From contig OW028584.1 of the NCBI GenBank assembly GCA_932294295.1, positions 34,171,969-34,235,968 of the forward strand: a DNA stretch of 64,000 nucleotides, written 5' to 3'. Under the pieces are notes generated by a model that did no database searches, had not been told where the DNA came from, and saw only the letters and a program-made list of their open reading frames with translations. A program made the position numbers and the translations under genes. Shown here piece by piece: positions 37,901-47,843 of this stretch. Within the stretch, counting starts at the first letter, position 1, and each line of letters begins with the position of its first letter. This DNA is from Alitta virens (taxonomy: Eukaryota; Annelida; Polychaeta; Phyllodocida; Nereididae).

Positions 37901-38129
37901 TTTTAATGACTCAATACATCGTTCAGCATCGTCTGCTGGTGAAATGTCCTGAATGTTATGTTACTTTTTTTTTGCGAAATATGTGACAACCGACTAAAAG
38001 GTTGAATTAGGGACCTGTGTTTGTTCATAACTGTGTGTTGGAACCTTTTTATGGGAGCTGTTATGCTGCAAAGATAAAAATACTTACTTTCAATGCGATT
38101 TCCAAATCATTCATCATTTCAGTAGCCAT
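28910..38129 (-). CDS. Unrecognised five-exon host gene, split by a P-like transposon
   Basis: Minus-strand exons are: 38088-38129 (start MATEMMNDLEIALK, GTAAGT donor); exon 2 from 37948 down to the transposon junction at 37812 and, beyond the insertion, 30310 to about 30283 (weak GTATAA donor); 29815-29841 (27 bp); 29564-29690 (GTGAGT donor); and 28910-29190 with the stop codon. All junction phases agree. If the 7.5-kb element and one target-site copy are ignored, the exon 2 frame stays open across the site. As the sequence stands, translation enters the transposon and stops after 44 codons at 37678-37676. The reading is acidic to neutral with no signal peptide or membrane segment. The last exon is the longest, with Trp/Leu/His-rich helical-looking sequence ('LHNLEWLNSCL', 'WPAFHEHLVKWC'). 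I do not recognise the family. If a weak GTAGCA donor were used instead, the insertion would be intronic and the gene could still be functional. Confidence 0.72.
30311..30318. repeat. Left target-site duplication AGTAATGC
   Basis: Eight bases identical to 37812-37819, directly bordering the two CATTGAACTAGAA ends of the P-like element. Confidence 0.9.
30413..35329 (+). CDS. P-element/THAP9-like transposase, N-terminal and C-terminal exons
   Basis: Exon 30413-30555 encodes MACADDHRYHGQ… and then the first half of a THAP zinc finger (CFAINC, a C-x4-C pair, ending GITFHK before a GTAGGT donor). I could not find the exon with the second zinc-binding pair, nor the middle of the transposase. Exons 33913-34067, 34179-34460 and 34863-35329 join in phase and have no stops. 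They encode 'LLTYKLSQDHLELFFSAVRQ', then GGWSNNPTALHFKYIFRRLL, then YIAGWVVKK with a Cys pair (CDVC), ending in 'KLVLFKGQ'. These are hallmark segments of the P-transposase C-terminus. Such proteins bind element ends and cut DNA in the nucleus. A nested element occupies part of the gap, so the central catalytic region may be lost. The intact 3' exons mean either recent insertion or some retained function. Confidence 0.82.
30992..32284. mobile_element. Partial second copy of the TTAA element family
   Basis: It begins TATGATAATGCAATGTGCAT after TTAA (30988-30991). It ends with a segment (32098-32284) matching the inverted-repeat arms at 26241-26766 and 27909-28423, up to 'aaaagccctacgggcggcc'. 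The stretch between, about 1 kb, is unlike the first copy, and no matching right end was found. It is either truncated or itself interrupted. It lies inside the P-like element. Confidence 0.6.
32640..32730 (-). repeat. tRNA-like SINE fragment
   Basis: On the minus strand 'CTCGGTAGAGTAGTGG' (A-box-like) is followed about 40 bases later by 'GTTAGTTCGAAACC' (B-box-like). The surrounding body does not resemble the SINE at 18168. No target-site duplication found. Confidence 0.45.
35837..35899 (+). repeat. Duplicate of transposase intron sequence
   Basis: 'gtttgatattgtcaa' through 'gtctataagtaaaatg' repeats 34749-34828, in the intron before the last transposase exon, with an 18-base difference in the middle. 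It lies 0.5 kb after the transposase stop codon. Confidence 0.65.
37812..37819. repeat. Right target-site duplication AGTAATGC
   Basis: Matches 30311-30318 exactly. Host exon 2 sequence continues directly from it. Confidence 0.9.
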
Positions 38130-38301
38130 TGTTGATATCTAGAGTGCCGTCCACGACCGGTGGGGGCGCTGCCAAATTCGCACATGCGCGCCGATTTGAA
38201 TAGGTAAACAATAGAGAAAGGCATCTTGTGGTAATCTTTGGTTTGTGTGTGCTGTCCTGTGATTGGCCAGGCTGTTCTCTTTATAAGGGATAATGTATGT
38301 T

Positions 38302-38363
38302 ATGAGGTTCACAACACTGAACCTCATAGTGTGAACCTCATGGTTTTTCTATGAGGTTCACAC
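38302..38363. repeat. Cluster of inverted ATGAGGTTCACA motifs
   Basis: ATGAGGTTCACA (38302), its reverse complement near 38315-38326 (one base short), GTGTGAACCTCAT (38329-38341) and ATGAGGTTCACAC (38351-38363) form overlapping hairpins. They lie about 0.2 kb upstream of the start codon of the split host gene. Confidence 0.65.
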
Positions 38364-39005
38364 TCTATTGCGGGATATATGTGTATACTACATGGCTTAC
38401 CTTACAAGGATGGGAAATGTATACCACATACTTCTATGTATGGCAGGCCAATGACAAAAAATATCCTTTTGCAGCTAAGCGCTTCGCCGTTTAAACTAAC
38501 GCCGCCGCTTTAAAACAATATTCGGAGTCACAATTTTACCACTATTCAAAAGATAAAATTGTCAGCTCTCTAAAAAGGTTAGAATTTTTGAAATCGGACA
38601 AGAATTAACGATTCTAGGACCAAAAAACGTAACAGAAAGTCAATGGTCTGTTCAGTCCACAGATGCAAGCCATTGTGTGGCTGTGTAGCTATGGGCAACG
38701 TCACAGGAGCGTCATCGCTTCGGTAATACAATCGAATAATACAGAACAATAAAACATTTTCTGTCCAAATCTAGTATAAAAAACAGTTCTGACAAGAAAT
38801 ATTTAACAACTGGTTTGTATATATCATTCGTAAATTTTTTTATTAACCTCAAAATGTCCCAGAAAGTTTTGAGGTGATGACATTGTTGACAGTTATGCAA
38901 TGCTCTGATTGGTCAATGGCAAAAATTGATATTCATGATTTTTTTCTATACTACATGAATGCATAGCCAGGCAGCTCAACTAAAAGTGAAGATATATATA
39001 TATAT

Positions 39006-39100
39006 ATATTCCCTCACTTGTGGACAAATTGGCTTCAGAATTCACTCGTGGCTAACGCCACTCGTGAATCCTGGCCAATCTGTCCACTCATGGGGAATAT
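39006..39100. mobile_element. Foldback MITE, 95 bp
   Basis: Two imperfect arms of about 46 bp: left 'atattccctcacttgtggac…cactcgtggc', right its reverse complement ending 'ctcatggggaatat'. The loop is only a few bases. It follows an (AT)n run. No coding capacity. Confidence 0.7.
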
Positions 39101-39517
39101 AAAAATATACCACATAACCATTGGGTCTTATTATAATACCAATGCTGCCTTCTTGTCTCATGATATTTTTCACAAAACAATGCCCACTGTTGCAAAACAA
39201 TTTAGTCTTAATTTACAATAATTTAAGTATTATTTTTCATGCCATCATACCCAGTGTGTTTCCAATGTTTTAGTCTGGATTTTCTCTCAATGTAAGATTT
39301 ATTTTTAATAATATATAAAATCATAGTTAACAAATTTAGTATTCCCTGAATATTTCTGCTGGGGAATTTTGCAGTTTTGGCAAATTGCAAATTTGACAGA
39401 CAGTGCAGCTTTAAATGTTACAATCTCTCATCTTTTAATTAGACTTCATGTAGGTTTTTAAATTTTCAAAATCGGACGATAGATAACAATTTAAGAGGCA
39501 GAAGTCAGATAATTGTA

Positions 39518-41860
39518 ATGCGTTTCTCAGCTGCCAGGGTTACCCATCTTGGCAACTTTTTGGGTACATCTAAACTCCCTACCCTGCGTGATGTGTTGAG
39601 ATATGGTCTTCTTTTGAGAGAACTGAGTGAAAGTGATTCCAGGAACTACCCTGCAGCTAGTCTGGCAAAGGATATTTATCCAGCTGTTATTGAGAATTGG
39701 AGTAGAGCAAATGATTTGTTCAAACCTCCTGTCATAAATTCCAGAATTACTATCTTGAACAAAATTCAACAGAGTTGGGAAACTGCCAAAGACATATCTC
39801 TTGGAAGAGGAAATATTGAAGTCAAGGAGAATTTCATTTTAAACTGCAAATGTGAGATCGTTATGTGTGCTAACTATGGCTGTCCCTCTGATTGCACAAA
39901 AGAAGCCCACACCAGTTGCATGTGTCCAAAGGAAAAGAAGATACCAGTAAAAGATCTTGCTTTCATTAAAGGACAGAGAGACAACACAGGTTCCATTGGA
40001 CCTCATCAGATGGGTCTTCCTGATCTCCCTGAACACAACAGGCAGGTCCGACACCAAGAGAGACAGAAGTGAGAGAGTAGAGGAGCAGAGGTACCAGAAC
40101 AACTAGGCGCAACAGCATCAGTGGATTTAGGAGAGTTTTCAACAGACGAGGATGATGTGGTTCTGGATGAGCCCATGTTTGAGATGCCAAGCTGCTCCAC
40201 CAATGAGTCTACCAACAAAAAACAAGAGTATAATACTCTAGAAATACCTAATGTAGCACTGCAAAGTATAAGGTATGGTGTAGGGCTTCGACCAACAGCT
40301 GCCATTGCTACTGCTGCATTGATGGATGCAGGGCTTATAACAAGATACTTGTGGTGGATCACAACAAGGTCAAGAGGGCACAGGAGAAGGTTATGAGGAC
40401 AATGAATGAAAAATTTAAGGAGCTCTGTCGGGAAGAGAATATAGACTGCATGTTTTTTGATGGTCGACAGGACATGACCAAAGTGATGTTAAAAGCAGAA
40501 GAATCAGATCGCCAGTTCCCAGGTTTGATCAAGGAGGAGCATTACGCTGTTTGCAGTGAGCCTGGTGGTAGGTACCTTTTTCACTTCACTCCTGAGTCCT
40601 GAGCAAGCTACCAAGAACAGGAAGTATGCAGAAATCATTGCAGACAACCTCACAGAATTCATGAGAGAGAGGGACATTGACAAGACTCTTATGGCAATTG
40701 GTAGTGACTCCACAGCTGTGAATACTGGGTAGAGGAAAAGCTTGGCCGAAAGCTAAGCTGGTTGGTTTGTGCCCTTCATACAAATGAATTGCCCCTAAGA
40801 TACCTGATCATAGCTCTAGATGGGAAAACCATTTCCAACAACAAATGGTCTGGGGTCATTGGAAATATGCTGGACTGTGCTACCGAGTTGCCAATTAATT
40901 ATTAATTTGCCAAGATAAACATGGAGAACCTGTTATCCACCTGCCTGATGATGTTTTACATGATCTCTCCACTGATCAAGCTTATGGATACAAGATTATC
41001 CAGGCAATTAGGACTGGTCATCTACCAAAGAACTTGGCTCTTCTTGAAATCGGCCCTGTCAATCATGCAAGGTGGCTCACAACAGCAAACAGACTATGCC
41101 GCGTATGGGTTTCAGAGCATGGACTCAAGGGAAAACACTTCAAGAACCTCAGAATGATAGTGGAGGTGTATATTATCCATGCTGGTTTAACATCAAGGTC
41201 GAGCACTGCTGGATTGAGGGACCTCGTCACATCTTGTATCAACTGCAGCAGCTGAGATACCAGCAAGAGACAGTTGTACAGATTGTGATGCCTGTAATTC
41301 AACGATCAGCTTGGTACGCCTTCAGTGAGGCCATAATCCAGACACTCGTCTGCTCTGACGACAATAAAGAGAGGCAACAAGGTGTAGAGATTGCATTGAG
41401 AGGAGAGGGCGATGACAACACCCAGCTGGGCAACAGCTTTGTCAGGGTCAGGTAGGCTCATTTTGATTATGTCCAATATTAATCAGCATGTTAATTCTGT
41501 CAATATTTTCACATCATATGTGATAAATAATTGTCTTATTACAGGAGGACTCCTTGCATCAATCAAGAAGCCAGGTCACTGGTTGAGCTCATAAACTGGG
41601 AAAAGTATGTGTATGAGCCTCCACTGACTTGTGGCCTGACTACTGCTGAAGTGAAGAAGTTTACAACTTCACCTATAAAGGTACCTGCATGGCCATGCCA
41701 TGCTCAAGGTATAGAGAGATGTGTCCAGCAAGTCACAGAAGCAGCTGGAAAGGTATTTTCACATGGGAAATGAGATGGCTTCATCCGTGCCCAAGAGGCA
41801 AGTCGCCGACTCACAAACAGAAATGAGTCAAAGCAAGACCTGATGAAACTCCTTCAATAA
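39518..41860 (+). pseudogene. Decayed transposase-like gene of an unclassified repeat-borne family
   Basis: Collinear coding sequence in shifting frames. The first block (39518-40072) includes 'YGLLLRELSESDSRNYPAAS' and a Cys cluster ('NCKCEIVMCANYGCPSDC'), then TGA at 40070. Next come an acidic stretch, a frameshift near 40350, a block with 'KELCREENIDCMFFDGRQD' and 'RYLFHFTPES', 'LMAIGSDSTAVNTG' followed by TAG at 40730, stops near 40900, and 'STDQAYGYKIIQAIRTGHLP'. After another frameshift near 41158 come 'CWFNIKVEHCWIEGPRH', an intact intron (41453-41545, GTAGGC…TTACAG), 'YEPPLTCGLTTAEVKKF' and 'GIERCVQQVTEA'. From memory this order matches a family of long uncharacterised proteins, multicopy in several invertebrate genomes. 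The Asp in GSDST may belong to an RNase-H-like fold, which is inference. At least three stops and two frameshifts make it a pseudogene. Confidence 0.78.
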
Positions 41861-41914
41861 GAGACTCACAAGGGATCTTTCACCTTATTTTGGGATATTT
41901 TGCACACTTTTTGA

Positions 41915-41920
41915 AATAAA
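41915..41920 (+). terminator. Polyadenylation signal AATAAA
   Basis: AATAAA lies 55 bases after the TAA that ends the transposase-like pseudogene. Strand and spacing fit its 3' end. Confidence 0.5.
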
Positions 41921-42194
41921 ATTACATTTTTGAGAAAATTCTGTGTCAGCTAGTATAGTATTGCAATGCATGTAAATCGTCAGTTGACAACATGATTTTC
42001 GTAAACACAAAGGTGAACATTTACCAAGCTAAACCCAACTAAATATAAAAAAATTAAGATGTTCTAAGCTTCTTATACTCAGTGACATATTTTTAGCACC
42101 CCTCATTGAAGGAAATTTGCAAATTTAATTTTGACCCCTAAAATTGACACACCCTACTGTGTAGCCTCACTTTGAAACCTCTCTTTAAGAGAAG

Positions 42195-42510
42195 TGAGCG
42201 AAGCTCAGCGCCTGCGGCGCCGATAAGCTTCGCTCATATTATCACGTCATTGCTAGTGCCTCGTTTTCGTTTTTTGATCTTCCCAATAGGCATTGTTTAC
42301 ACAAAATGGCGCAAGGACGGATTTCTTGCCTAACAATATTAAAATAGCCTCAGTTTGTTATTATGAACTGATGTCAACAATTTCTCATCAAAAAACAATA
42401 CACAAGTGTGTCCGGTTTGGTTAGAGAATGTAATTTCAATGCCTTTCGGTTGTGCTTGGGAAATAGAACTACTGCGAAAGTTTTTGAAGGCACATCGGCT
42501 CATCTATAGA
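42195..42510 (+). repeat. Repeat shared with 25100-25210
   Basis: It opens with 'gtgagcgaagctcagcgcctg' folding against 'ataagcttcgctcatatt'. It ends with 'actactgcgaaagtttttgaagg', which matches the reverse complement of 25118-25150. This is an unclassified dispersed element; its ends are not defined. Confidence 0.4.
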
Positions 42511-43008
42511 ATACTAGGGTTTGGTCAAATTAGTGCAGTATAGCGGACCCAATGTATGCCCATATTTGGTGTCCATGTTTATGTGAAATTTTATAAATCA
42601 GTTTAAACATAGAGCTGTTATAGCTCTATGGTTTAAAGTTCTAGCACAGAATAACATTTGTGTAGAGCGAGTCCCCAGAAAATAAATAAACGGCGGTCGA
42701 TCTTGCCGTGAAAAAATAAAACCGCCATTGTTTTTTTGTGATGTCATTGAATCCAGGCTTTTGAAGTCATATGTATAGCAACGAAGCTTGCTACATGCTA
42801 TGGTTATAAAATCGGCACGCTATACTGCACTTTTTCTGAATATCTAAGAGAAGATGATATCTATATATATGTAAGTGACTAACCTCGAACTTGTGTGTCA
42901 AGGCACGCTGCTGTGTGATCCTCGATCGTGCAGTGGCCTACCTCATCTTCTCTGGTTCTAACTAACTGTCACCATTACAACTTTCTATTCACACTCTCTT
43001 TTACCCAG

Positions 43009-45363
43009 GCTGCCTTCCCACAAATGAGCACATGCTTGCTACCAATATGGCCGCCATCACTTTCAGAGGTCATTTCATTCTGGATGCTTCCCTCCACTCT
43101 CTTCTGGCCGCTAAAGTCCTTGGTGTAACACTGCCAGGTGAAAACATTGATCTGGATCTTTCCATGCAAGGTGAAGATGTAGAAGTAACCAGCACTGATG
43201 ATGTTACAAAAGATGCAGAGCCATTGAGCGTAGAAGTTCAAAATCATGATATCCAAGACTGATCTTATGAAGCAACTTTTGTCAGGAGAGTCAAGCATTG
43301 GTGCTATCGAACAAAATCACATTGTGTCAAAGACAATGGCCAATTTGAGCCATGAAGAGAGGAACCTTTCTTCTGCTAAAACAGCAAGCCTGTGGTTTCA
43401 GTACATGCATATGGTTGATCTGCTTCGAAAGTTCATCAAAGCTGAACGCCTGGGCAACTGGGACCTTCATCTTCAAAGTCTGTATGAAATGCTACCATAC
43501 TTTGCAGCTTCTGGACATAGGTTGTATCTGAAGAGTGTGCATATATACCTTCAGAAGATGGTAAAACTTCCTGAGCAACACCCTGATGTCTTTCAACACT
43601 TCAAAGAAGGCCTTCATGTTATTTGTCAGTCTGATTGCTGTTGGTCTGGCTTATCCCCAGACCTAGTCATTGAGCAGTGTCTTATGAGGAGCCTCTAGAC
43701 AACAGGTGGGTTAACCAGAGGCAGGGGATTCTCTGAAACCCAGCGCCTTGTGTGGGTTTTGTCCATGCCAGCTTGTGCAGAGATCAACAGCTCCATGCAG
43801 CATCTCACTAATGTGAAGTACAACACAAGTGAGCAGCACAAAGAGGCCACTGATGCAAGAGTTGCAAGGGATGCCAAAGACACACAGGACGTGCTGCTCT
43901 ACCTATCTCAAAGGAGTCCATTCACAGCTGAGACCTCTCTGATGAATATCGCAACAGGAGTTACAGCCCCACCATCTGTCAATGTACATGTGTCTAAGAG
44001 CATTGGAGAGCGTATTTTGGCCTCCATGGAGGGAAACACAATTGACTCTTACATATTCCGAAAGAAGGACCAAGCTGTCACTATGGATACAAAGTCATGG
44101 TGAGTTACAGCATGTCTTCAATCATGAACTCTTTCACTATCCCCAAGCTCTGTTTGAGTCAGTCAATGTGATTCGACCAACCACAAAATCCAGTTTGGCA
44201 GATGCTCTGTGGTGTTCTGAGGCTGCAAAACTTCCTGGACCATCTAAAACAGTTCAATACATCTTAGATGGTGGAGCTCTATTGCATCGTATCCCTTGGA
44301 CAAGAGGATCCACGTATGGCCAGATCTGCGAGCAATACAGTGCCTATGTCATTAGAAAGTATGGCAGAGCTATTGTAGTGTTTGACGGGTACAGTGACAC
44401 ACCAAGTACCAAGGACTGTGCTCATATGAGGAGATCAGGAGGCACAATTGGTGTAACAGTCCACTTCACTTCCAGCATGGCACTACAAACCAAGAAGGAA
44501 GAGTTCTTATCTAACAAGCTGAACAAGCAGAGATTCATTACCTTGTTGTCTCGGAGATTGGAACAAGTAGGGTGTGAGATACACCAGGCAAGAGGAGACG
44601 CCGACTTTCTCATTGTGCAAATGGCATTAGCATCAGCAGCTAACCAAGAAACCATTCTGGTTGGGGAAGATACAGATCTGCTTGTTCTTCTCATCTATCA
44701 CACAGAGAATGTCAGGTATAACATCTTCTTCAGACCTGAAACTGGATGGGTGAGTGAGAAAGGAAACAGATGCTGGATCATTCCTGCAATGCGTGCTCTT
44801 CTTGGAAGTGTTGTCAGTAACAACATTCTGTTCCTGCATGCCATTCTTGGGTGTGATACTACCTCTGGTGTTTATGGTTTGGGCAAGAAACTATCAATCA
44901 CAAAGATCAAATCTGACACTCGGTTTCAAGATCAGGCAAAGATTTTCATGAGCCAAGGAGCCAATAAAGATGACATCATCTCTGCAGGTGAAACAGCCCT
45001 AGTTTGCCTGTACAATGGCAACCCTAGTCATAGTATCAATGTTCTCAGGTATGAGAAATTCTGTGTGATGCAACTGGGACCTTCACCTTCAAAGTCTGTA
45101 TGAAATGCTACCATACTTTGCAGCTTCTGGACATTGAAATGCCTTCTGTGGACTGGGGCTGGAAAGTCTGTGCAGGGAAGTTACTGCCAATCATGACTGA
45201 TCTGCAACCTGCTCCTCAGAAATTCCTTGAAGTCATTCGTTGTGGGTGCAAGTCTGGCTGTAATACTATGCGCTGCTCCTGCAGGAAGCATGGGATGACC
45301 TGTTAAACTGCTTGCTCCGAGTGCAAGGGCATATGTGCCAATACTACAAATGAAATTTACCAT
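43009..45363 (+). pseudogene. Decayed AcademX-like transposase with XPG/FEN-type nuclease domain
   Basis: An acceptor (TTTACCCAG) precedes the first block, 'MLATNMAAITFRGHFILDAS'. The reading changes frame near 43262, 44100 and 45100, and has TAG at 43696 and TAA at 45304. Landmarks in order are 'LVIEQCLMRSL', 'TTGGLTRGRGFSETQRLVWV', 'SEQHKEATDARVARDAKDTQ' and 'SYIFRKKDQAVTM'. A PIN/XPG-like core follows: 'AIVVFDGYSDTPSTKD', 'HQARGDADFLIVQMAL', 'LVGEDTDLLVLLIYH', with the acidic residues expected of a metal-dependent flap nuclease. 'ILGCDTTSGVYGLGKK' and a terminal Cys cluster ('CGCKSGCNTMRCSC', then 'CSECKGIC') close it. I recall this family as multicopy in invertebrates and associated with Academ elements that carry an XPG domain. 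The Academ name is inference because no terminal repeats were found. It may be separate from the pseudogene just upstream on the same strand. Confidence 0.75.
45070..45134 (+). repeat. 65-bp duplication of 43454-43518 inside the pseudogene
   Basis: Sixty-four of 65 bases are identical ('gcaactgggaccttca(t/c)' to 'cagcttctggacat'), in direct orientation, 1.6 kb apart. The copy replaces the sequence expected between the nuclease region and the Cys-rich tail and breaks the reading frame. Confidence 0.9.
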
Positions 45364-46435
45364 GATGAGGATATCTAATCTGTACTGGGGTGACTGTACC
45401 ATTTGTTGTTACATTGTTTGAAGTTTGAACATTTAAGAATATATACATTGGAGTTTCACAGGATATGTAACAGTTATGATCACAGTAGTTACCTACCTAA
45501 TCTAGAGCATTGTAAGGATGATTCTGAATGTGTTTGGCCTACATGAATTTCACTTTTACATGACATTCATTGTGTAATATGGAAAAAGCTTACACAGGAT
45601 TGTTGTTTAATTGTCACTACGTTTGAGTTTATACTTTAGAATACAGCTGTTAGGTTTCATGGCTTTTGCCACAAAGGTGATGAAGTTTGGACGATACACA
45701 CATCACTGTTCTATAACATTTATCCAATATATGATATTTGTCTGTTTCATGCTTAATGTTGACCTAATCAAGCTTTATAACAATTGTATAAGTTTTACAT
45801 TTAAGAGTTGTAAATATGTTAGTTTAATATGAATAAGACTGATATTCCACAGAGTCTGGCCTGTAGTTATGAAATCTCACAATACAATCCTGTCTCACAT
45901 GAATGTGTGCATATACTTAATGTCTTTGAGAAAAGTTTTGAAATTTCACTTGAAGTAAAAATGTCTGACATTAAAATTGTTCTTTATGATATACATATAT
46001 ATGACCAGTTTGTTAATATCACACATAATTTTCAATCAATATGATATTTACTAAATTGCACGTCTTACATTGCATAGCTCTATCAGTGTTTGTGACAACA
46101 AATTTATGTATTATGTACTGCATAAATATAGATTCTTGATTTATTTTATCTCATTTTCATCTATTTTATATCCTATATTATCTTATCTTACATTATTACA
46201 GTTTATTGACATTATATTAATGTTTAGAAAAGTAAAGTCACAGGAAACGTCTGACATCTGGGTATGCATAAGGTCAAACTGTTCCCCCCTCTGGAAAAAG
46301 TTGTTCCACTAATTATATTTTCTTAGATTTTTGATATGTTGTAGAGGAGTTTATGAGCTTTCATTTGGTATATAGTTTATTACTATTGCAATTTGTTTTA
46401 GGTTACTCCCCCTTTGAGCACAATTCACCCGGACT

Positions 46436-46480
46436 ACTTCTACTACTACTACTACTACTACAACAACTACTACTGCTACA

Positions 46481-46531
<51 letters not shown>

Positions 46532-46632
46532 GTATACTACTACTATTACTATTACTACTACTACTGCTACTACTACTACTACTACTACTGTATACTACTA
46601 CAACTAATACTACTAATACTTCTACCACTATA
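46436..46632 (+). repeat. (TAC)n microsatellite
   Basis: Long imperfect runs of TAC with CAA, TGC and TGTA interruptions. The Leu- and Tyr-rich translations across it are artefacts of the repeat. Confidence 0.9.
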
Positions 46633-46671
46633 ACTACAAAATTTTTTCTTCTTGATGATTTTTTTTTTTAG

Positions 46672-46762
46672 GTTAACCCAAGGCAGTCCTTGGATGCTTT
46701 CCTGGATAACCACATGTTCAAGGTTCTTGTATACTTCAAGCTAGGACCAAAACACTTGACAA
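46672..46762 (+). other. Possible isolated exon
   Basis: A T-run and TTAG acceptor are followed by 91 bp open in one frame ('NPRQSLDAFLDNHMFKVLVY', then 'FKLGPKHLT') and a GTATGC donor. A second exon-like block at 47970-48055 (TTTTCAG … GTAAGT) joins in phase but meets a stop after 13 codons. No homology is recognised. It could be a 3' exon of an unseen gene or chance. Confidence 0.28.
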
Positions 46763-47056
46763 GTATGCCGATTGTGTGCTTTTCCAATGAACAATGATAA
46801 AATCCCAACATGGTCTTCAATAATTGATGGATATGCCATTTATACACGTCTCTGCTAGGCTTTCACTTATTGTGTCCATATTTTTTATAGCTTAATATTG
46901 ATTATCTCTAAGCTTTGACAGTCCTCTGACACTGCTAACTTTTTACATTTCAAACAAATGTTAAAAGGTTGGTTTTTGTGGCATTCAGATTTTTATGAAA
47001 ATGCATACAGAAACTCGCCAATACTCGTAAATATTAATAAATCAAAATTTGACTAT

Positions 47057-47201
47057 TACCGTATAACGGAGGGAATTTTCGACAGGGCGGGTATTTTCGA
47101 CACTCACATTAAAATGTTAAGAAAACAAATAATAAATTGTTAACATTTTAATGTGCTTGTCGAAAATACCCGCCCTGTCGAAAATACCCTCCGTTACGGT
47201 A
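47057..47201. mobile_element. Foldback element A (145 bp)
   Basis: Near-perfect palindrome. The left arm is TACCGTATAACGGAGGGAAT, then TTTCGACAGGGCGGGTATTT and TCGACA. The right arm is the reverse complement ending 'accctccgttacggta'. The spacer has a second inverted pair ('acattaaaatgttaa'/'ttaacattttaatgt'). No coding capacity. Confidence 0.88.
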
Positions 47202-47707
47202 TTTACTGTCCCCCAATGGATGTAACAATAATATTACGCTAATATTATGCAATTTTTATAACAAATAAATCACAAATATATATATTGGCCGATCCCCAAA
47301 CCTTACTCTGACACACCTTTTAAAGTTTATCTGTTAATCATTGCTTTTTAATTTGTTAATATTTGTTTAAATACTTAGTCTTGTTTTTTATCATTAAATT
47401 GGTCAGAAACTGCCAATGCCGTGGTTTGAATCAGGTACAAAGAAAGTTTTTGTTTATTTAACCAATGTGTTTGTTAGATATCGGCAGCCTAATATTATTA
47501 GCACATACCAGTCATCTAACGCAACTGCTAACATTATACTAACATGTTCCTTCAGCGGTCAGTGATTGTTGACCATCTAAATTCCTATGTGCGCTCCTAA
47601 GGAACAGGGACTCATATTTGCTGACTGAATTGCGATTTGCAGAATATTTAGGAGATTCTGAAATAATAATTTAATAATCCAAATTAATTTTACAGAGTAC
47701 ACATTGA

Positions 47708-47843
47708 TACCATAAAGGAGGGTATTATCGACAGGGCAGGTATTATCGACACTCACTCACATTAGAATGTGAACAATTTTGTTAACTAACCAATTTAAGT
47801 GTCGATAATACCCGCCCTGTCGATAATACCCTCCGTTATGGTA
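47708..47843. mobile_element. Foldback element B (136 bp)
   Basis: Same design as 47057-47201, 0.5 kb downstream. All four copies of the inner motif read TATTATCGAC instead of TATTTTCGAC. The right arm ends 'accctccgttatggta'. No coding capacity. Confidence 0.88.

Noticed and set aside
43982..44100. Separate gene starting at the 373-codon open frame
   Set aside because: The first 40 residues are an out-of-frame reading of the preceding block; the frame is a continuation of the same decayed gene after a frameshift.
46353..46671. Leu-rich and Tyr-rich open frames
   Set aside because: Translations of a (TAC)n microsatellite in different frames.
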